DNA from: SABI01 sp964453215
Lineage (GTDB): Bacteria; Spirochaetota; Spirochaetia; Sphaerochaetales; Sphaerochaetaceae
Assembly (NCBI GenBank): GCA_964453215.1
Contig: CAYVRR010000003.1
Span: 23,201 to 87,200 of the forward strand
Direction of reading: 5' to 3'
Length of the DNA: 64,000 bases
Both the position numbers and the translations under genes were made by a program. The notes beneath the pieces are model-generated. The model searched no databases, was not told where the DNA came from, and worked only from the letters and a program-made list of their open reading frames with translations. Shown piece after piece: positions 25,860-34,734 of this stretch. The first letter of the stretch is position 1, and every line of letters starts with the position of its first letter.

Positions 25860-27379
25860 AGTTTCGCCTTTGTCTTTCTAGATTCTGTAATAATTTCATA
25901 GACTAGTTCTGCATTAGTCTCTTCAACGTTGGTAATTTCAGTAATAATTTCCCCTTTTGACATGACAAGGATTCGGTTACAGTTATCGAGTACTTCCTGA
26001 ATTTCATCAGATATCATGATGATTCCCATTCCTGTCTCTGCGAGGTCTCTTATTATTTTATGTATAGTATTTTTTGAACCTATATCTATTCCAATAGTTG
26101 GTCCGTCAAGAATAAACACTTTTGGGTTTGTAGCAAGCCATTTAGCAAGTGCAACTCTTTGTTGATTTCCACCAGAGAGGCTATTAACTGGATTAGCTCC
26201 ATCAGGAGTTTTGATGCTTAACGAATTTATCCATTCTTCACTTTTTTGCATTCTCTTTTGTGAATTAATAAGACCTGATTTTTCGACTAATTCATCTAAC
26301 ACTGTAATTACTATATTATCATTAATTGATTGATACTGAAAAAGTCCCTGATTTATTCTATCTTCTGGTAATAGTGCAATTCCTTCGGTAATGCTATCCA
26401 TTACTTTGTTATTGACGAGTTCTTTTCCATTAATATAAATTTTTCCACTATCACTTGGGTTTAATCCAAATATAGATTGTGCAACCTCTGTCCTCCCAGA
26501 TCCTATTAAGCCTGTAATCCCGAGGATTTCACCAGGTTGTAACTGAAACGAGATGTTTTTGAATTGATTCATTTTTGAAAGAGATTGGACATCTAATAAA
26601 GGTGTTTTAGTAGCTTGCTTTGTGTTGTAGATATATGGCTCTGATTCTAACTTTCTTCCTGTCATGAGGAATACAAGCTTTTCTTGATTGAGTTCACTTA
26701 CAGGATATGTTCCTACCATTTTACCATCACGAATAATAGTAAGTTCTTCTGAGATTTCAAAGACTTCAGTAAGTTTATGGCTTACGAAAAGGGTGCTAAT
26801 TCCTTTTTTCTTTAATTTTTGAATGATTGTAAATAGATGGTCAACTTCCTCTCTTGTTATAGCAGAGGTAGCTTCATCCATAATAATGAGTTTAGCATTT
26901 TGAGTAAGTGCACGAGAGATGGCTATGATTTGTTTAGTTGCCATAGAGAGGTTTTCTACTCGTTCATTGAGATCTATATCAGTTTCACCAATTTCTTCTA
27001 AGGCAGCTTGTGCATTTTGATGTATTTTTTTCCAACTCACTTTTTGTTGGTTACTTTCGAGCATCTGATTTATTGAGATGTTTTCTGCAACACTAAGATT
27101 TGGAAAGAGTGATAAATCTTGATAAATTATCTGAACTCCTGCACGAATTGATTCTATAGCTTTTGACCCCTGTAGATCTTTTCCCAAAATGGATACTGTT
27201 CCAGAATCAGCTTTTAATACGCCACCTATAATTTTAATCAAGGTTGACTTTCCTGACCCATTTTCACCTATAAGACAATGAATTTGTCCCTTCCCTATCG
27301 AAACACTCACATCATCTAGTGCTTTAACCCCTACAAAGGATTTGCAGATGTGCTTTGCTTCCAAAAATACTTCACTCAT
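25856..27379 (-). CDS. CUT2 sugar ABC transporter ATP-binding protein (RbsA type)
   Basis: A 507-residue tandem ATPase. Domain 1 has a full Walker A GENGSGKST and Walker B IIMDEATSA, but a degenerate signature (LSMATKQ). Domain 2 has Walker A GLIGSGRTE without the Lys, as usual in RbsA, and a canonical LSGGNQQR signature. Its Walker B reads FILDGPTIGID, so the catalytic Glu is Gly. One composite site therefore looks canonical and one non-hydrolytic. It is separated from the binding-protein gene by a 99-bp gap containing a hairpin. Confidence 0.9.
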   Translation of the reverse strand: MSEVFLEAKHICKSFVGVKALDDVSVSIGKGQIHCLIGENGSGKSTLIKIIGGVLKADSGTVSILGKDLQGSKAIESIRAGVQIIYQDLSLFPNLSVAENISINQMLESNQQKVSWKKIHQNAQAALEEIGETDIDLNERVENLSMATKQIIAISRALTQNAKLIIMDEATSAITREEVDHLFTIIQKLKKKGISTLFVSHKLTEVFEISEELTIIRDGKMVGTYPVSELNQEKLVFLMTGRKLESEPYIYNTKQATKTPLLDVQSLSKMNQFKNISFQLQPGEILGITGLIGSGRTEVAQSIFGLNPSDSGKIYINGKELVNNKVMDSITEGIALLPEDRINQGLFQYQSINDNIVITVLDELVEKSGLINSQKRMQKSEEWINSLSIKTPDGANPVNSLSGGNQQRVALAKWLATNPKVFILDGPTIGIDIGSKNTIHKIIRDLAETGMGIIMISDEIQEVLDNCNRILVMSKGEIITEITNVEETNAELVYEIITESRKTKAKL

Positions 27380-27428
27380 TTGGTCTCCTAAATAATTCTA
27401 ACTTAATCTTGCTGTGATTACGTACCTA

Positions 27429-27457
27429 AGAAGGAGACCTGTAATAGATCTCCTTCT
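27429..27457 (-). other. Stem-loop after the sugar-binding protein gene
   Basis: AGAAGGAGA (27429-27437) pairs with TCTCCTTCT (27449-27457) around an 11-nt loop, between the binding-protein stop and the ATPase start. There is no T-run on the minus strand, so it is better explained as an mRNA 3'-end stabiliser that raises binding protein over membrane components. Confidence 0.55.
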
Positions 27458-27478
27458 GTGTGTGTTACATCAAAGAAA

Positions 27479-28522
27479 TTAGAGCTTGTAGCTGCCGTCA
27501 GCATTGGTCCAATCACTAAGGTTTTCTTTTGTTACGTCAACCCAAGCTTGGCCATAGACAACTGGTACACCAGAAGCATTTTTCTTAATTGTTATATTTC
27601 TATAACCATCAACACCTAAATCTGTTCCATCTTTGATTTCGATACCATTAAGCATATTGTATGCAAGTTTAGCAGTTGCATAGGCAGCATCAGCTGGTAC
27701 CCAGAAGTGGATTGATTGTGCAGCACCAGATTTGAGGTAATCACCTGCAACTGATGGTAAGCATGTACCAAATGCAGCAACTTTACCAATTAAATTTTTC
27801 TCTTCAATTGCTGCAGCTGCGCCAGGAACAGTACTCATCGCACTACCCATGATAGCTTTTAAGTTTGGATTCTTTTTAATTACTTCAAGGGTTCTTTCAT
27901 AAGCAATCTGCTGGTTTTCTTGGTCTTCTTCTCTGCTTGAAGGTCTAACAAGTTTTGGATACTTTTCATTCATTTGTGCAATTTCACCATCGACCCATTC
28001 GTTGTGGGTTGGACTTGTTAAGAATCCAACAAATGGTTGCCATACACCTTCATAATTCATCCATTGGGCCATTACGTCCATCATGTGACGACCATATGCT
28101 CGGTTATCAAATGCTTCTAGGTCATAATTAACTGACTTTTGGTTTGAAGCTTCGTGAGTGAATGTAAGAATTCCTGCTTCAGCAGCTTTCTTAAATGCAG
28201 GCACGAGTGATTCTGGGTCATTAGGTACTACAAGTATAGCATCTACACCCTTAGCAATGAGGTCATTAACTAAGGCTACTTGAGCTGCTGGGTCTGCTGT
28301 GTCAGCACCAATTTGGTAAGCAATTACATCTGGATGGTCAGCTGCAAATTTTTCAATACCAACACGTGTGCTATCAAACCATGCAACACCTTCTAGTTTT
28401 ACTACCATTACAATTTCGAACTTATCATCTTTTGCTTGATCAGCTTCTTTTGAACCTGCTGCAAAAGCTACAGACGATAATAGTAGCATCAGTACTAATA
28501 CTGAAGCAATCATTTTCTTCAT
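27479..28522 (-). CDS. Periplasmic sugar-binding protein of CUT2 transporter
   Basis: A 347-residue substrate-binding protein. A signal peptide (MKKMIASVLVLMLLLSSVAFA) is followed by AGSKEAD, a spirochaete-like mature start without a lipobox Cys. The fold pattern matches the ribose/LsrB/RhaS group: VNDLIAKGVDAILVVPNDPESL, TSPTHNEWVDGEI, GTCLPSVAGDYLKSG and ILIKE C-terminal strands. The Asp-Gln pair that holds AI-2 in LsrB is not evident (THNEW instead), so AI-2 is unlikely. It is first in the operon, behind the promoter at 28599-28627. Confidence 0.88.
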   Translation of the reverse strand: MKKMIASVLVLMLLLSSVAFAAGSKEADQAKDDKFEIVMVVKLEGVAWFDSTRVGIEKFAADHPDVIAYQIGADTADPAAQVALVNDLIAKGVDAILVVPNDPESLVPAFKKAAEAGILTFTHEASNQKSVNYDLEAFDNRAYGRHMMDVMAQWMNYEGVWQPFVGFLTSPTHNEWVDGEIAQMNEKYPKLVRPSSREEDQENQQIAYERTLEVIKKNPNLKAIMGSAMSTVPGAAAAIEEKNLIGKVAAFGTCLPSVAGDYLKSGAAQSIHFWVPADAAYATAKLAYNMLNGIEIKDGTDLGVDGYRNITIKKNASGVPVVYGQAWVDVTKENLSDWTNADGSYKL

Positions 28523-28547
28523 AAGACACCCTCCCTAATAAATGTGG

Positions 28548-28562
28548 AACCACGATGTGGTT
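28548..28562 (-). other. Leader hairpin before the binding-protein gene
   Basis: AACCAC (28548-28553) and GTGGTT (28557-28562) form a 6-bp stem with a 3-nt loop, directly upstream of the GGGAGGG ribosome site. It may protect the 5' end of the mRNA or tune translation. Confidence 0.4.
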
Positions 28563-28573
28563 ATAAAATTGTT

Positions 28574-28590
28574 TAGAGAATTATTCTCTA
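28574..28590. promoter_or_regulatory. Perfect palindrome, probable LacI-family operator
   Basis: TAGAGAAT-T-ATTCTCTA is a 17-bp perfect palindrome starting one or two bases after the predicted transcription start of the transporter operon. The nearby divergent LacI regulator is the obvious candidate to bind it (inference). A single half-site ATTCTCTA recurs near 28956. Confidence 0.6.
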
Positions 28591-28598
28591 CTTGTTTT

Positions 28599-28627
28599 AG
28601 TATCATCTACTTTGTTGAGTTTGTCAA
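28599..28627 (-). promoter_or_regulatory. Promoter of the CUT2 transporter-DhaKL operon
   Basis: Minus strand: perfect TTGACA (28622-28627), 17-bp spacer, GATACT (28599-28604). The -35 lies within an 11-bp palindrome GTTTGTCAAAC (28619-28629), and the 17-bp palindrome sits at the start of the transcript. Confidence 0.7.
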
Positions 28628-28630
28628 ACG

Positions 28631-29392
28631 AAAATTTTATATAAATATTTGATACAATTGTAAAACTAATTTGTAATATCGTAACACCTGATTAAATTTA
28701 TCTGCAATATTTGTTGTTTATGCATAATACTATTCTAAAATACTACTAGAATATGATACTTATTTTAGTAAAATATTTTTATATACGACTCTATATTTTA
28801 TTGATGTGTATCGTGATGGAAGGGGATAAGTTCTGGTATGTGATATGTTCGCTTTCCATTCTAAATGTGTTCTTTTAATCCATTTTAGGGATAATACAAG
28901 AGGTACTATTCCACGATGTACATACGTATTATGTAGTAAGGGGCTACTTCTAAATATTCTCTATGTGGTTTTATGTAAACAACTTAATTACCTAGTAGCA
29001 TGATACAGATATTATTTTATTATCCGTATTGTTACTAAAAGAAAAATATATGTTGAGATGAATTAATTGTGGTTTTTCTTAATTTTCATGTTCTAATATA
29101 GTAATAAAAACTAAAAATCATAACCGATTCATAATAGATTCATTTTTATTTAGTGATAAGATACTGCAATACATACATCTATGATGATGCAGTTTTGTGT
29201 AAGTTACATTAAAGTAATGATTTATTTCTTAAATCATCTCTTTATTGTTTGTGATAATAGTTTTATTCGACATATATAGCAGCTTTTCTTATCAGTTAAT
29301 TTTTCTTTTATCGCTACATGATATTGTTGCAATATCCTATGTATAGTGAATAAGGGGTAATATCTAGTCATATTTTATTTAAAATTTAGTTC
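28631..29392. other. Long AT-rich intergenic region without a recognised gene
   Basis: Most of the 920-bp gap between the binding-protein gene and the lacI-type gene. Promoters occupy both ends. In between I find no credible gene. A minus-strand frame of about 68 codons near 28.8-28.96 kb lacks a start codon and resembles nothing I recognise. Many short palindromic AT stretches are present. Confidence 0.4.
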
Positions 29393-29421
29393 TTGTTTTA
29401 TAAGAAAGTATCATGTATGCT
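29393..29421 (+). promoter_or_regulatory. Promoter of the LacI-family regulator
   Basis: TTGTTT (29393-29398), 17-bp spacer, TATGCT (29416-29421). Transcription would start about 14 bp before the ATG at 29443, with AGGAA as ribosome site. Confidence 0.45.
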
Positions 29422-29442
29422 GATTTCTAGGAATAATAAAGT

Positions 29443-30486
29443 ATGATGAATAAAGAGCGTGTTATCACTATAAAAGATATTGCAAAAAAAGCTGGAGTTT
29501 CAATTTCAGCTGTTTCACTCGCACTAAATGATAAACCAGGTGTAAGTAAGGAGACAAAGCAGAAGATTCTTACGATTTGTTCATCCCTTGGATATAGTGG
29601 AAAAAGTGAAAAGAAGAGCTCATATTCTAAAAAGATTGTAAAAGTTTTAAAAATTCTTCGTCATGGTAAAACAATTAACAACAATCATAGTGTATTTATT
29701 GATACATATATTGATGGAATTAACTCTGGAGCAAAAGAAGTTGGAATTCACCTTGAAATAGGAACCTACGATCAACATGTTCTTTTATCTACCCTTAATG
29801 AGCACATTCTCGAAGATACCCATGTTTTTGGTTATTTGGTTATTGCTACAGAATTGAGCGATCGTGATATTTTAGATCTTCTTTCTACAAACAAACCAAT
29901 GGTATTCATCGATACTTTGAAAAAGAGTATTTTAGCAGATTTTGTAGTGATGAATAATTTTGATGGTATTCATACGATTATTTCAGACCTTGTCGCTAAG
30001 GGGCATAAAGAGATTGGAATGGTAACGAGTTCTGTTCCAACAGAGAATTTCCATGATAGAGAAGAAGCTTTTCATAGTGTAATGAAGATGGTTAATCTTG
30101 AAATCAAGAGTCAGTTTATCATTGATGTTGATTCAACTTTCACTGGAGCATATGAGGGTATGACTTCTTTTTTAATGAATCACCCCCCCCTCCCTACTGC
30201 ATTTTTGGCGGTAAATGATATTGTAGCTTTAGGTTGTATGAAAGCGTTACAAGAGAATGGATATCATATTCCAGATGATGTTTCTATCATTGCGTTTGAT
30301 AATCTTCCTATGGCGTCAATGAGTAACCCACCCCTCACAACGATTGATGTTTCTAAACATGAGATGGGTAAGCAAGCTCTTCGATTATTACTTCAGAAGG
30401 TTGATGCTGTAAAACCATTGCCTCCGATGAAGCTATTAGTAGGTGGATTTCTTGTAGAGAGGGAGAGTGTGAAAACACTTTTATAA
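29443..30486 (+). CDS. LacI-family transcriptional regulator
   Basis: A 347-residue repressor: N-terminal helix-turn-helix ITIKDIAKKAGVSISAVSLAL and hinge (residues 8-60), then a periplasmic-binding-protein-like effector domain with FLAVNDIVALGCMKAL and VSIIAFDNLPMA. It is divergent from the CUT2 transporter operon, the expected target. A run of eight C residues (30183-30190) lies inside the gene, in frame, encoding His-Pro-Pro-Leu. The second ATG at 29446 is an equal start. Confidence 0.9.
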   Translation: MMNKERVITIKDIAKKAGVSISAVSLALNDKPGVSKETKQKILTICSSLGYSGKSEKKSSYSKKIVKVLKILRHGKTINNNHSVFIDTYIDGINSGAKEVGIHLEIGTYDQHVLLSTLNEHILEDTHVFGYLVIATELSDRDILDLLSTNKPMVFIDTLKKSILADFVVMNNFDGIHTIISDLVAKGHKEIGMVTSSVPTENFHDREEAFHSVMKMVNLEIKSQFIIDVDSTFTGAYEGMTSFLMNHPPLPTAFLAVNDIVALGCMKALQENGYHIPDDVSIIAFDNLPMASMSNPPLTTIDVSKHEMGKQALRLLLQKVDAVKPLPPMKLLVGGFLVERESVKTLL

Positions 30487-30569
30487 ATTATAGTTTTCTT
30501 ATGAAATGGTAATGAGGTGCCTCTATTTACAAATATGTGACTAATATATTGATGAAAACCTTTATTATA

Positions 30570-30598
30570 TTGACACCAAAAACAAAGGTGTGTACTAT
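30570..30598 (+). promoter_or_regulatory. Promoter of dxr-rseP
   Basis: Perfect TTGACA (30570-30575), 17-bp spacer, TACTAT (30593-30598). It gives dxr a private promoter and a leader of about 210 nt, as expected if dxr was separated from the upstream cdsA operon. Confidence 0.65.
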
Positions 30599-30604
30599 TA
30601 AACT

Positions 30605-30812
30605 TAACAGATACTTAGGCTTCCTTCCATGCCTGAATTTTTTTCGAATTCAGGTAAAGTCAAGTAAATACATGATGGAGAATGTTCAGAGAAAGACGAA
30701 GAAAATTAGATAATTAATGGTACATGTTTCATGTAAATGTCTATCATATCTTTCTTTGGTACCTGTTCTCTTACTATTTATCATGTGTGATATCTAGATT
30801 TTGGAGGGATGC
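30605..30812 (+). promoter_or_regulatory. Structured 5' leader of dxr
   Basis: The leader between the predicted transcription start and the dxr ATG holds CCTGAATT (30632-30639) pairing with AATTCAGG (30647-30654), without a T-run after it. A short CATG-TTT-CATG hairpin and GGTAC...GTACC complementarity lie further down. I do not recognise a riboswitch class. The rest of the 326-bp gap after lacI contains only the promoter. Confidence 0.35.
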
Positions 30813-31994
30813 ATGCAAGCTAGCGCACATAAAAAGCAGAGAGTAATTTTATTAGGTTGTTCAGGTAGTATCGGTTCTACCGCTCTTCAAGGGCTTGAAA
30901 TGGCTCGAGATCAGTTTGAGGTTGTTGCTATCTCTGTTCACAAGAACACGAAGCGTCTTGTTGAAGTTGCGAAGTCTTGGAATGTTACTAACATCTGTAT
31001 TACTTCCTATAATTACAATCCTCATGATTTAATAGAGATTTCTGATTATACGAGGTTATATACTGGTGAAGATGGTCTTTTAAAGATGATTCAGGATACA
31101 GAAGCTGATGTTGTATTAAATGGTATTTCAGGTTCAGCTGGACTTATTCCCACTTTTATTGCGATAGAGAATCATAAAAATGTTGCCCTCGCAAATAAAG
31201 AGAGTATTGTTATGTCAGGAAAGCTTTTGATGAAAAAAGCAAAGGAGAACAACTGTACTCTTCTTTTTGTTGACTCTGAACATTATGCTCTTCAACAGCT
31301 TGTACAAGCTCACGAGTTAGATCAAGTCGAGAGACTTATCTTAACTGCATCAGGGGGCCCTTTTCGTAATCACTCTCTTGATGAGATGTCCCACATTACT
31401 CCTGAAATGGCAACAAATCATCCTACTTGGAAAATGGGGCCAAAAATTTCTGTTGATTCAGCGACTCTTGCGAACAAGGGGCTTGAGGTGATTGAAGCCT
31501 CCTATTTGTTTAATTTCCCCCCTTCCCACATCGATGTTATTATCCATCATCAAAGTATTATCCATTCTATGGTATTATTAAAATCAGGTGCGATATATTC
31601 TCAAATGTCTCCACCTGATATGACTCTCCCTATTCTTGATTCATTAAGTAATGGGCACATTAAGGTTGAAAATATTGTGAGGCCGCTTGATTTTTCTCAT
31701 CTCACTCTTACGTTCCAACAATATGATAAGACTCGTTTCCCTATGTTGCACTATGCATATACCTGTGCCCACCAGCAAGGTTCATACCCTATTGCATATA
31801 ATAGAGCGAATGAAGATGCGGTAAACTTATTCATTGATAATAAAATTGATTTTCTTTCTATCAGTAAAATAGTTGATGAAGTGCTACAAAAGGATCACTC
31901 ATTTACACCTACATCATTAGATGAAATAATTCAAATCGATGCACTTATTCATCGACGTGTTGTAGAAACATCAAAGAGGTATATTCTTGAATAG
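30813..31994 (+). CDS. dxr: 1-deoxy-D-xylulose 5-phosphate reductoisomerase
   Basis: A 393-residue DXR, the committed enzyme of the MEP isoprenoid pathway. NADPH loop LGCSGSIGSTAL, ANKESIVMSG, metal site VDSEHYALQQ (DSEH kept), TASGGPFRN, NHPTWKMGPKISVDSATLANKG, and HHQSIIHSMV. The ATG at 30813 follows GGAGGGA. It supplies precursors for the UppS product. Its stop overlaps the start of rseP. Confidence 0.95.
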   Translation: MQASAHKKQRVILLGCSGSIGSTALQGLEMARDQFEVVAISVHKNTKRLVEVAKSWNVTNICITSYNYNPHDLIEISDYTRLYTGEDGLLKMIQDTEADVVLNGISGSAGLIPTFIAIENHKNVALANKESIVMSGKLLMKKAKENNCTLLFVDSEHYALQQLVQAHELDQVERLILTASGGPFRNHSLDEMSHITPEMATNHPTWKMGPKISVDSATLANKGLEVIEASYLFNFPPSHIDVIIHHQSIIHSMVLLKSGAIYSQMSPPDMTLPILDSLSNGHIKVENIVRPLDFSHLTLTFQQYDKTRFPMLHYAYTCAHQQGSYPIAYNRANEDAVNLFIDNKIDFLSISKIVDEVLQKDHSFTPTSLDEIIQIDALIHRRVVETSKRYILE

Positions 31995-33345
31995 TATGTT
32001 CTCCTTTTTAATAGGTTTTGCTTCTATTGCTTTTATGATTACGATTCATGAAACTGGTCATTATATTGGAGCTAGAATTGCACATATAGATGTTGAAGTT
32101 TTTGCTATTGGCTGGGGTAGAGCAATAAAGAAATGGTATGCTGGTGGTGTAGAGTATAGGATTAATCTCTTTCTTTTGGGGGGATATTGTAAACTTAAGG
32201 GCGCTGATGATTTAATAAGGGCAGTAGAGAATAAAAGTAGTTCTTTTGATAAGAGTGAACAAGGTTCTTTGTTTACAGCCCACCCTTTTAAACGAATAAT
32301 TACCTATATGGGGGGGCCTTTTGTAAATCTTTTATTTGCTTTTATCCTTTTTATCCCTTTTTTCATGCTTGACTATACTGCCATAAGCAATCCTGCAAAG
32401 GTATTACTTACTACTGATTACCCAAGTCTTTATACTGAGATGATCACTAGTGCAAAAGATGCTGGATTACGTAGTGAAGATGTTATTTTAAGCATTGAGG
32501 GGGAAAAAGTTACCTATTTTAGTCAAATTAGTGAATTGGTTAATAAGCACTATAAAAATAAACCTCTTCAAATCCGTGTGTTACGAAACTCGACTGATGT
32601 TCTAACCCTCTCTCTTAACCCCACCTATGATGAATTAAGTGATCGATATATAGTGGGAGTAACAAGTGCAATCACTCCACTCATTGGGGAAGTAACTCCC
32701 CTAACACCAGAACATCTAGTAGGTCTTACCTCTGGTGATACTATTATTCGGGTGAATGGAGTTGACGTTTTATACACTATTGATGTTATCAACGAACTTG
32801 TTACAAGTCCAAATTTTGTAGAATTGGGTGTTATTGATGAAAGTGGTGCAGAAAGATTAGTCTCCTATTCTCCAGAAAAAGATGGGAAAGGAAATCTAAA
32901 AAGTAATATCATCTTTCACACTGATGTGAAGCGTTTTAAGGGACAATCCCTCTTCTTGTCTATATTTTCATCACTCAAGGAGACTTTTTACTCTATCAAA
33001 GAGACTTATCGTCTATTTGGGCAATTGGTGAGGGGAAAGTTTTCTTTTAGTGATTCTCTTGCTGGTCCTGTTCGCATTTCGTATATTATTGGGCAGGTTT
33101 CTAGCTCTGGTGCAAAATCATTTTTACAGCTATTGGCTATGATTAGTATTTCTCTTGGTATTGCTAATCTTTTGCCACTCCCAGGTCTTGATGGAGGAGC
33201 TATTGTATTAAGTGTAATTGAGCTTATACGGAGAAAATCTTTCTCTCCCCAATTATACATTCGTTTTCAAACCTTGGGTGTGGTGTTGTTAGGGATGTTG
33301 ATGTTGGTAGTTCTTTTTAGTGATGCACGGTTTTTGTTATCTTAA
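31987..33345 (+). CDS. rseP: RIP metalloprotease RseP/YaeL family
   Basis: A 452-residue site-2 protease. The zinc motif HETGH is at about 19-23, MGGPFVNLLFAF begins the second membrane segment, a PDZ region lies in the middle, and NLLPLPGLDGG forms the third ligand motif before the last helices. TTG at 31987 is preceded by AGAGG with 7-nt spacing and overlaps dxr; ATG at 31996 is the alternative. It probably cleaves an anti-sigma factor or signal-peptide remnants. Confidence 0.92.
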   Translation: MNSMFSFLIGFASIAFMITIHETGHYIGARIAHIDVEVFAIGWGRAIKKWYAGGVEYRINLFLLGGYCKLKGADDLIRAVENKSSSFDKSEQGSLFTAHPFKRIITYMGGPFVNLLFAFILFIPFFMLDYTAISNPAKVLLTTDYPSLYTEMITSAKDAGLRSEDVILSIEGEKVTYFSQISELVNKHYKNKPLQIRVLRNSTDVLTLSLNPTYDELSDRYIVGVTSAITPLIGEVTPLTPEHLVGLTSGDTIIRVNGVDVLYTIDVINELVTSPNFVELGVIDESGAERLVSYSPEKDGKGNLKSNIIFHTDVKRFKGQSLFLSIFSSLKETFYSIKETYRLFGQLVRGKFSFSDSLAGPVRISYIIGQVSSSGAKSFLQLLAMISISLGIANLLPLPGLDGGAIVLSVIELIRRKSFSPQLYIRFQTLGVVLLGMLMLVVLFSDARFLLS

Positions 33346-34727
33346 TGTTTTTCTAGTTCAACAAATTTAACAAGCTGTCGCTGAAATCCCATTTTAATTA
33401 TTCCAGTCTCTCCGTTACGCTGTTTTGCTAAGATTACTTTTGTTTCTTGAACAGCAAATCCATTTAACATGATAACAGGTTCATTTTGCTTTTTATTGTT
33501 TTCTGTGCTTTCAGGATCTACTAAACGATCTCTATGGAGAAGGATTACAACGTCAGCATCTTGTTCTACAGATCCTGATTCTCGTAAGTTTGCTAGGTTT
33601 GGCTCTTTTCCTTCAGCATCTCTAGAGACCTGGGAGAGGGCAACGACTGGGATTTGTAGTTCTCGTGCTAAAGATTTTAGGCTCCTTGAAATCTCAGCGA
33701 CTTGTTCATGCCGAGGAACGTTTGCATTTGATTCAGGGTTTATTAAACTTATGTAGTCAATAAATAAGATTTTTATATCTTTTTCCCTTTTCATTCTTCT
33801 TGCTTGGCTTCTTAGGTCAAATAATTTGATATGAGGAGTATCTTGGATATAGAGTTTTCCTTCATAAATTCTTCCTGCAGCGTCTACTATAGAGTTGGTA
33901 TCTTGGGTTCTTAAAAGAGCTGATCGTATTCGTTTAGAATCTACTTTAGCTTCTGCTGCGAGTATTCTCTCCATGATTGCCATACTTGTCATTTCAGCTG
34001 AGAAAAAGCCAACTGGTATTTTCCGTCTGATTGCGATATCAGAGGCGATAGTGATTGCAAAGGCTGTTTTACCAACAGATGGGCGAGCTCCAATGACGAT
34101 AAACTCACTTGGTTGGAATCCTCCGGTCATATCATCTAGTTGGCTGAATCCCGATTTTATCCCACTAGGGTTTCCATGTTTAATGCGCTCCATAACTAAA
34201 TCAACTGTTGATTTAACTAATACAGAGGCATCTTCATAATTGTCAGCAAAACTTGAGGTTGAATTTTGTAAATCACTAAGAACTCTTTCCCCTTCGTCTA
34301 ACAAGAGGGAAACATCTTTAGATTCATCAAAAATTGATTCATAGAGAGTGCCACTAAATGCGATAAGAGCCCGTCTTAATGATAAAGAGCGGACTATATC
34401 TGCATAATAAATAGCGTTGGTTGTGGTTGGAACGTCACTTGTGAGTGATGCAAGGTAACCCATACCACCAATTAAATCGAGCATATCTGTTTTTTTCAGA
34501 TATTCACTCATAGTAATCAAATCTATTATTTGACCACTATGGTCTTGATGAAATGATATAATGGCATCATAGAGAGCGGCATGAGATGGGATATAGAAAT
34601 CTTCTTTACGAAGAGTCATTATTATCTCATTAAAAGCGTCAGCACTTAAAAGTATTGCACCAAGTACTGCCTTTTCGGCGATCTCATTATGTGGGGGGAC
34701 TCTACCCCCACTGTAAGCTGATGCCAT
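33342..34727 (-). CDS. dnaB: Replicative DNA helicase
   Basis: A 461-residue DnaB. The N-terminal helical domain has PPHNEIAEKAVLGAIL. The RecA-like domain has Walker A ARPSVGKTAFA (about 200-210), GFFSAEM, Walker B ILFIDYISLI and DLRESGSVEQDADVV near the end. It is the last gene of the rpsF operon. Its 3' end overlaps the convergent rseP by 4 bp with no room for a terminator. Confidence 0.95.
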   Translation of the reverse strand: MASAYSGGRVPPHNEIAEKAVLGAILLSADAFNEIIMTLRKEDFYIPSHAALYDAIISFHQDHSGQIIDLITMSEYLKKTDMLDLIGGMGYLASLTSDVPTTTNAIYYADIVRSLSLRRALIAFSGTLYESIFDESKDVSLLLDEGERVLSDLQNSTSSFADNYEDASVLVKSTVDLVMERIKHGNPSGIKSGFSQLDDMTGGFQPSEFIVIGARPSVGKTAFAITIASDIAIRRKIPVGFFSAEMTSMAIMERILAAEAKVDSKRIRSALLRTQDTNSIVDAAGRIYEGKLYIQDTPHIKLFDLRSQARRMKREKDIKILFIDYISLINPESNANVPRHEQVAEISRSLKSLARELQIPVVALSQVSRDAEGKEPNLANLRESGSVEQDADVVILLHRDRLVDPESTENNKKQNEPVIMLNGFAVQETKVILAKQRNGETGIIKMGFQRQLVKFVELEKH

Positions 34728-34734
34728 TGATCTA

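Noticed and set aside
27479..28522. Identification of the importer as an AI-2 (Lsr) system
   Set aside because: Two permeases, an LsrB-like fold and an FGGY kinase invite it, but the AI-2-contacting Asp-Gln pair is not evident and no LsrF or LsrG is present.
28800..28965. Possible decayed gene on the minus strand (about 68 codons without a start)
   Set aside because: No start codon, no recognised family and length compatible with chance.
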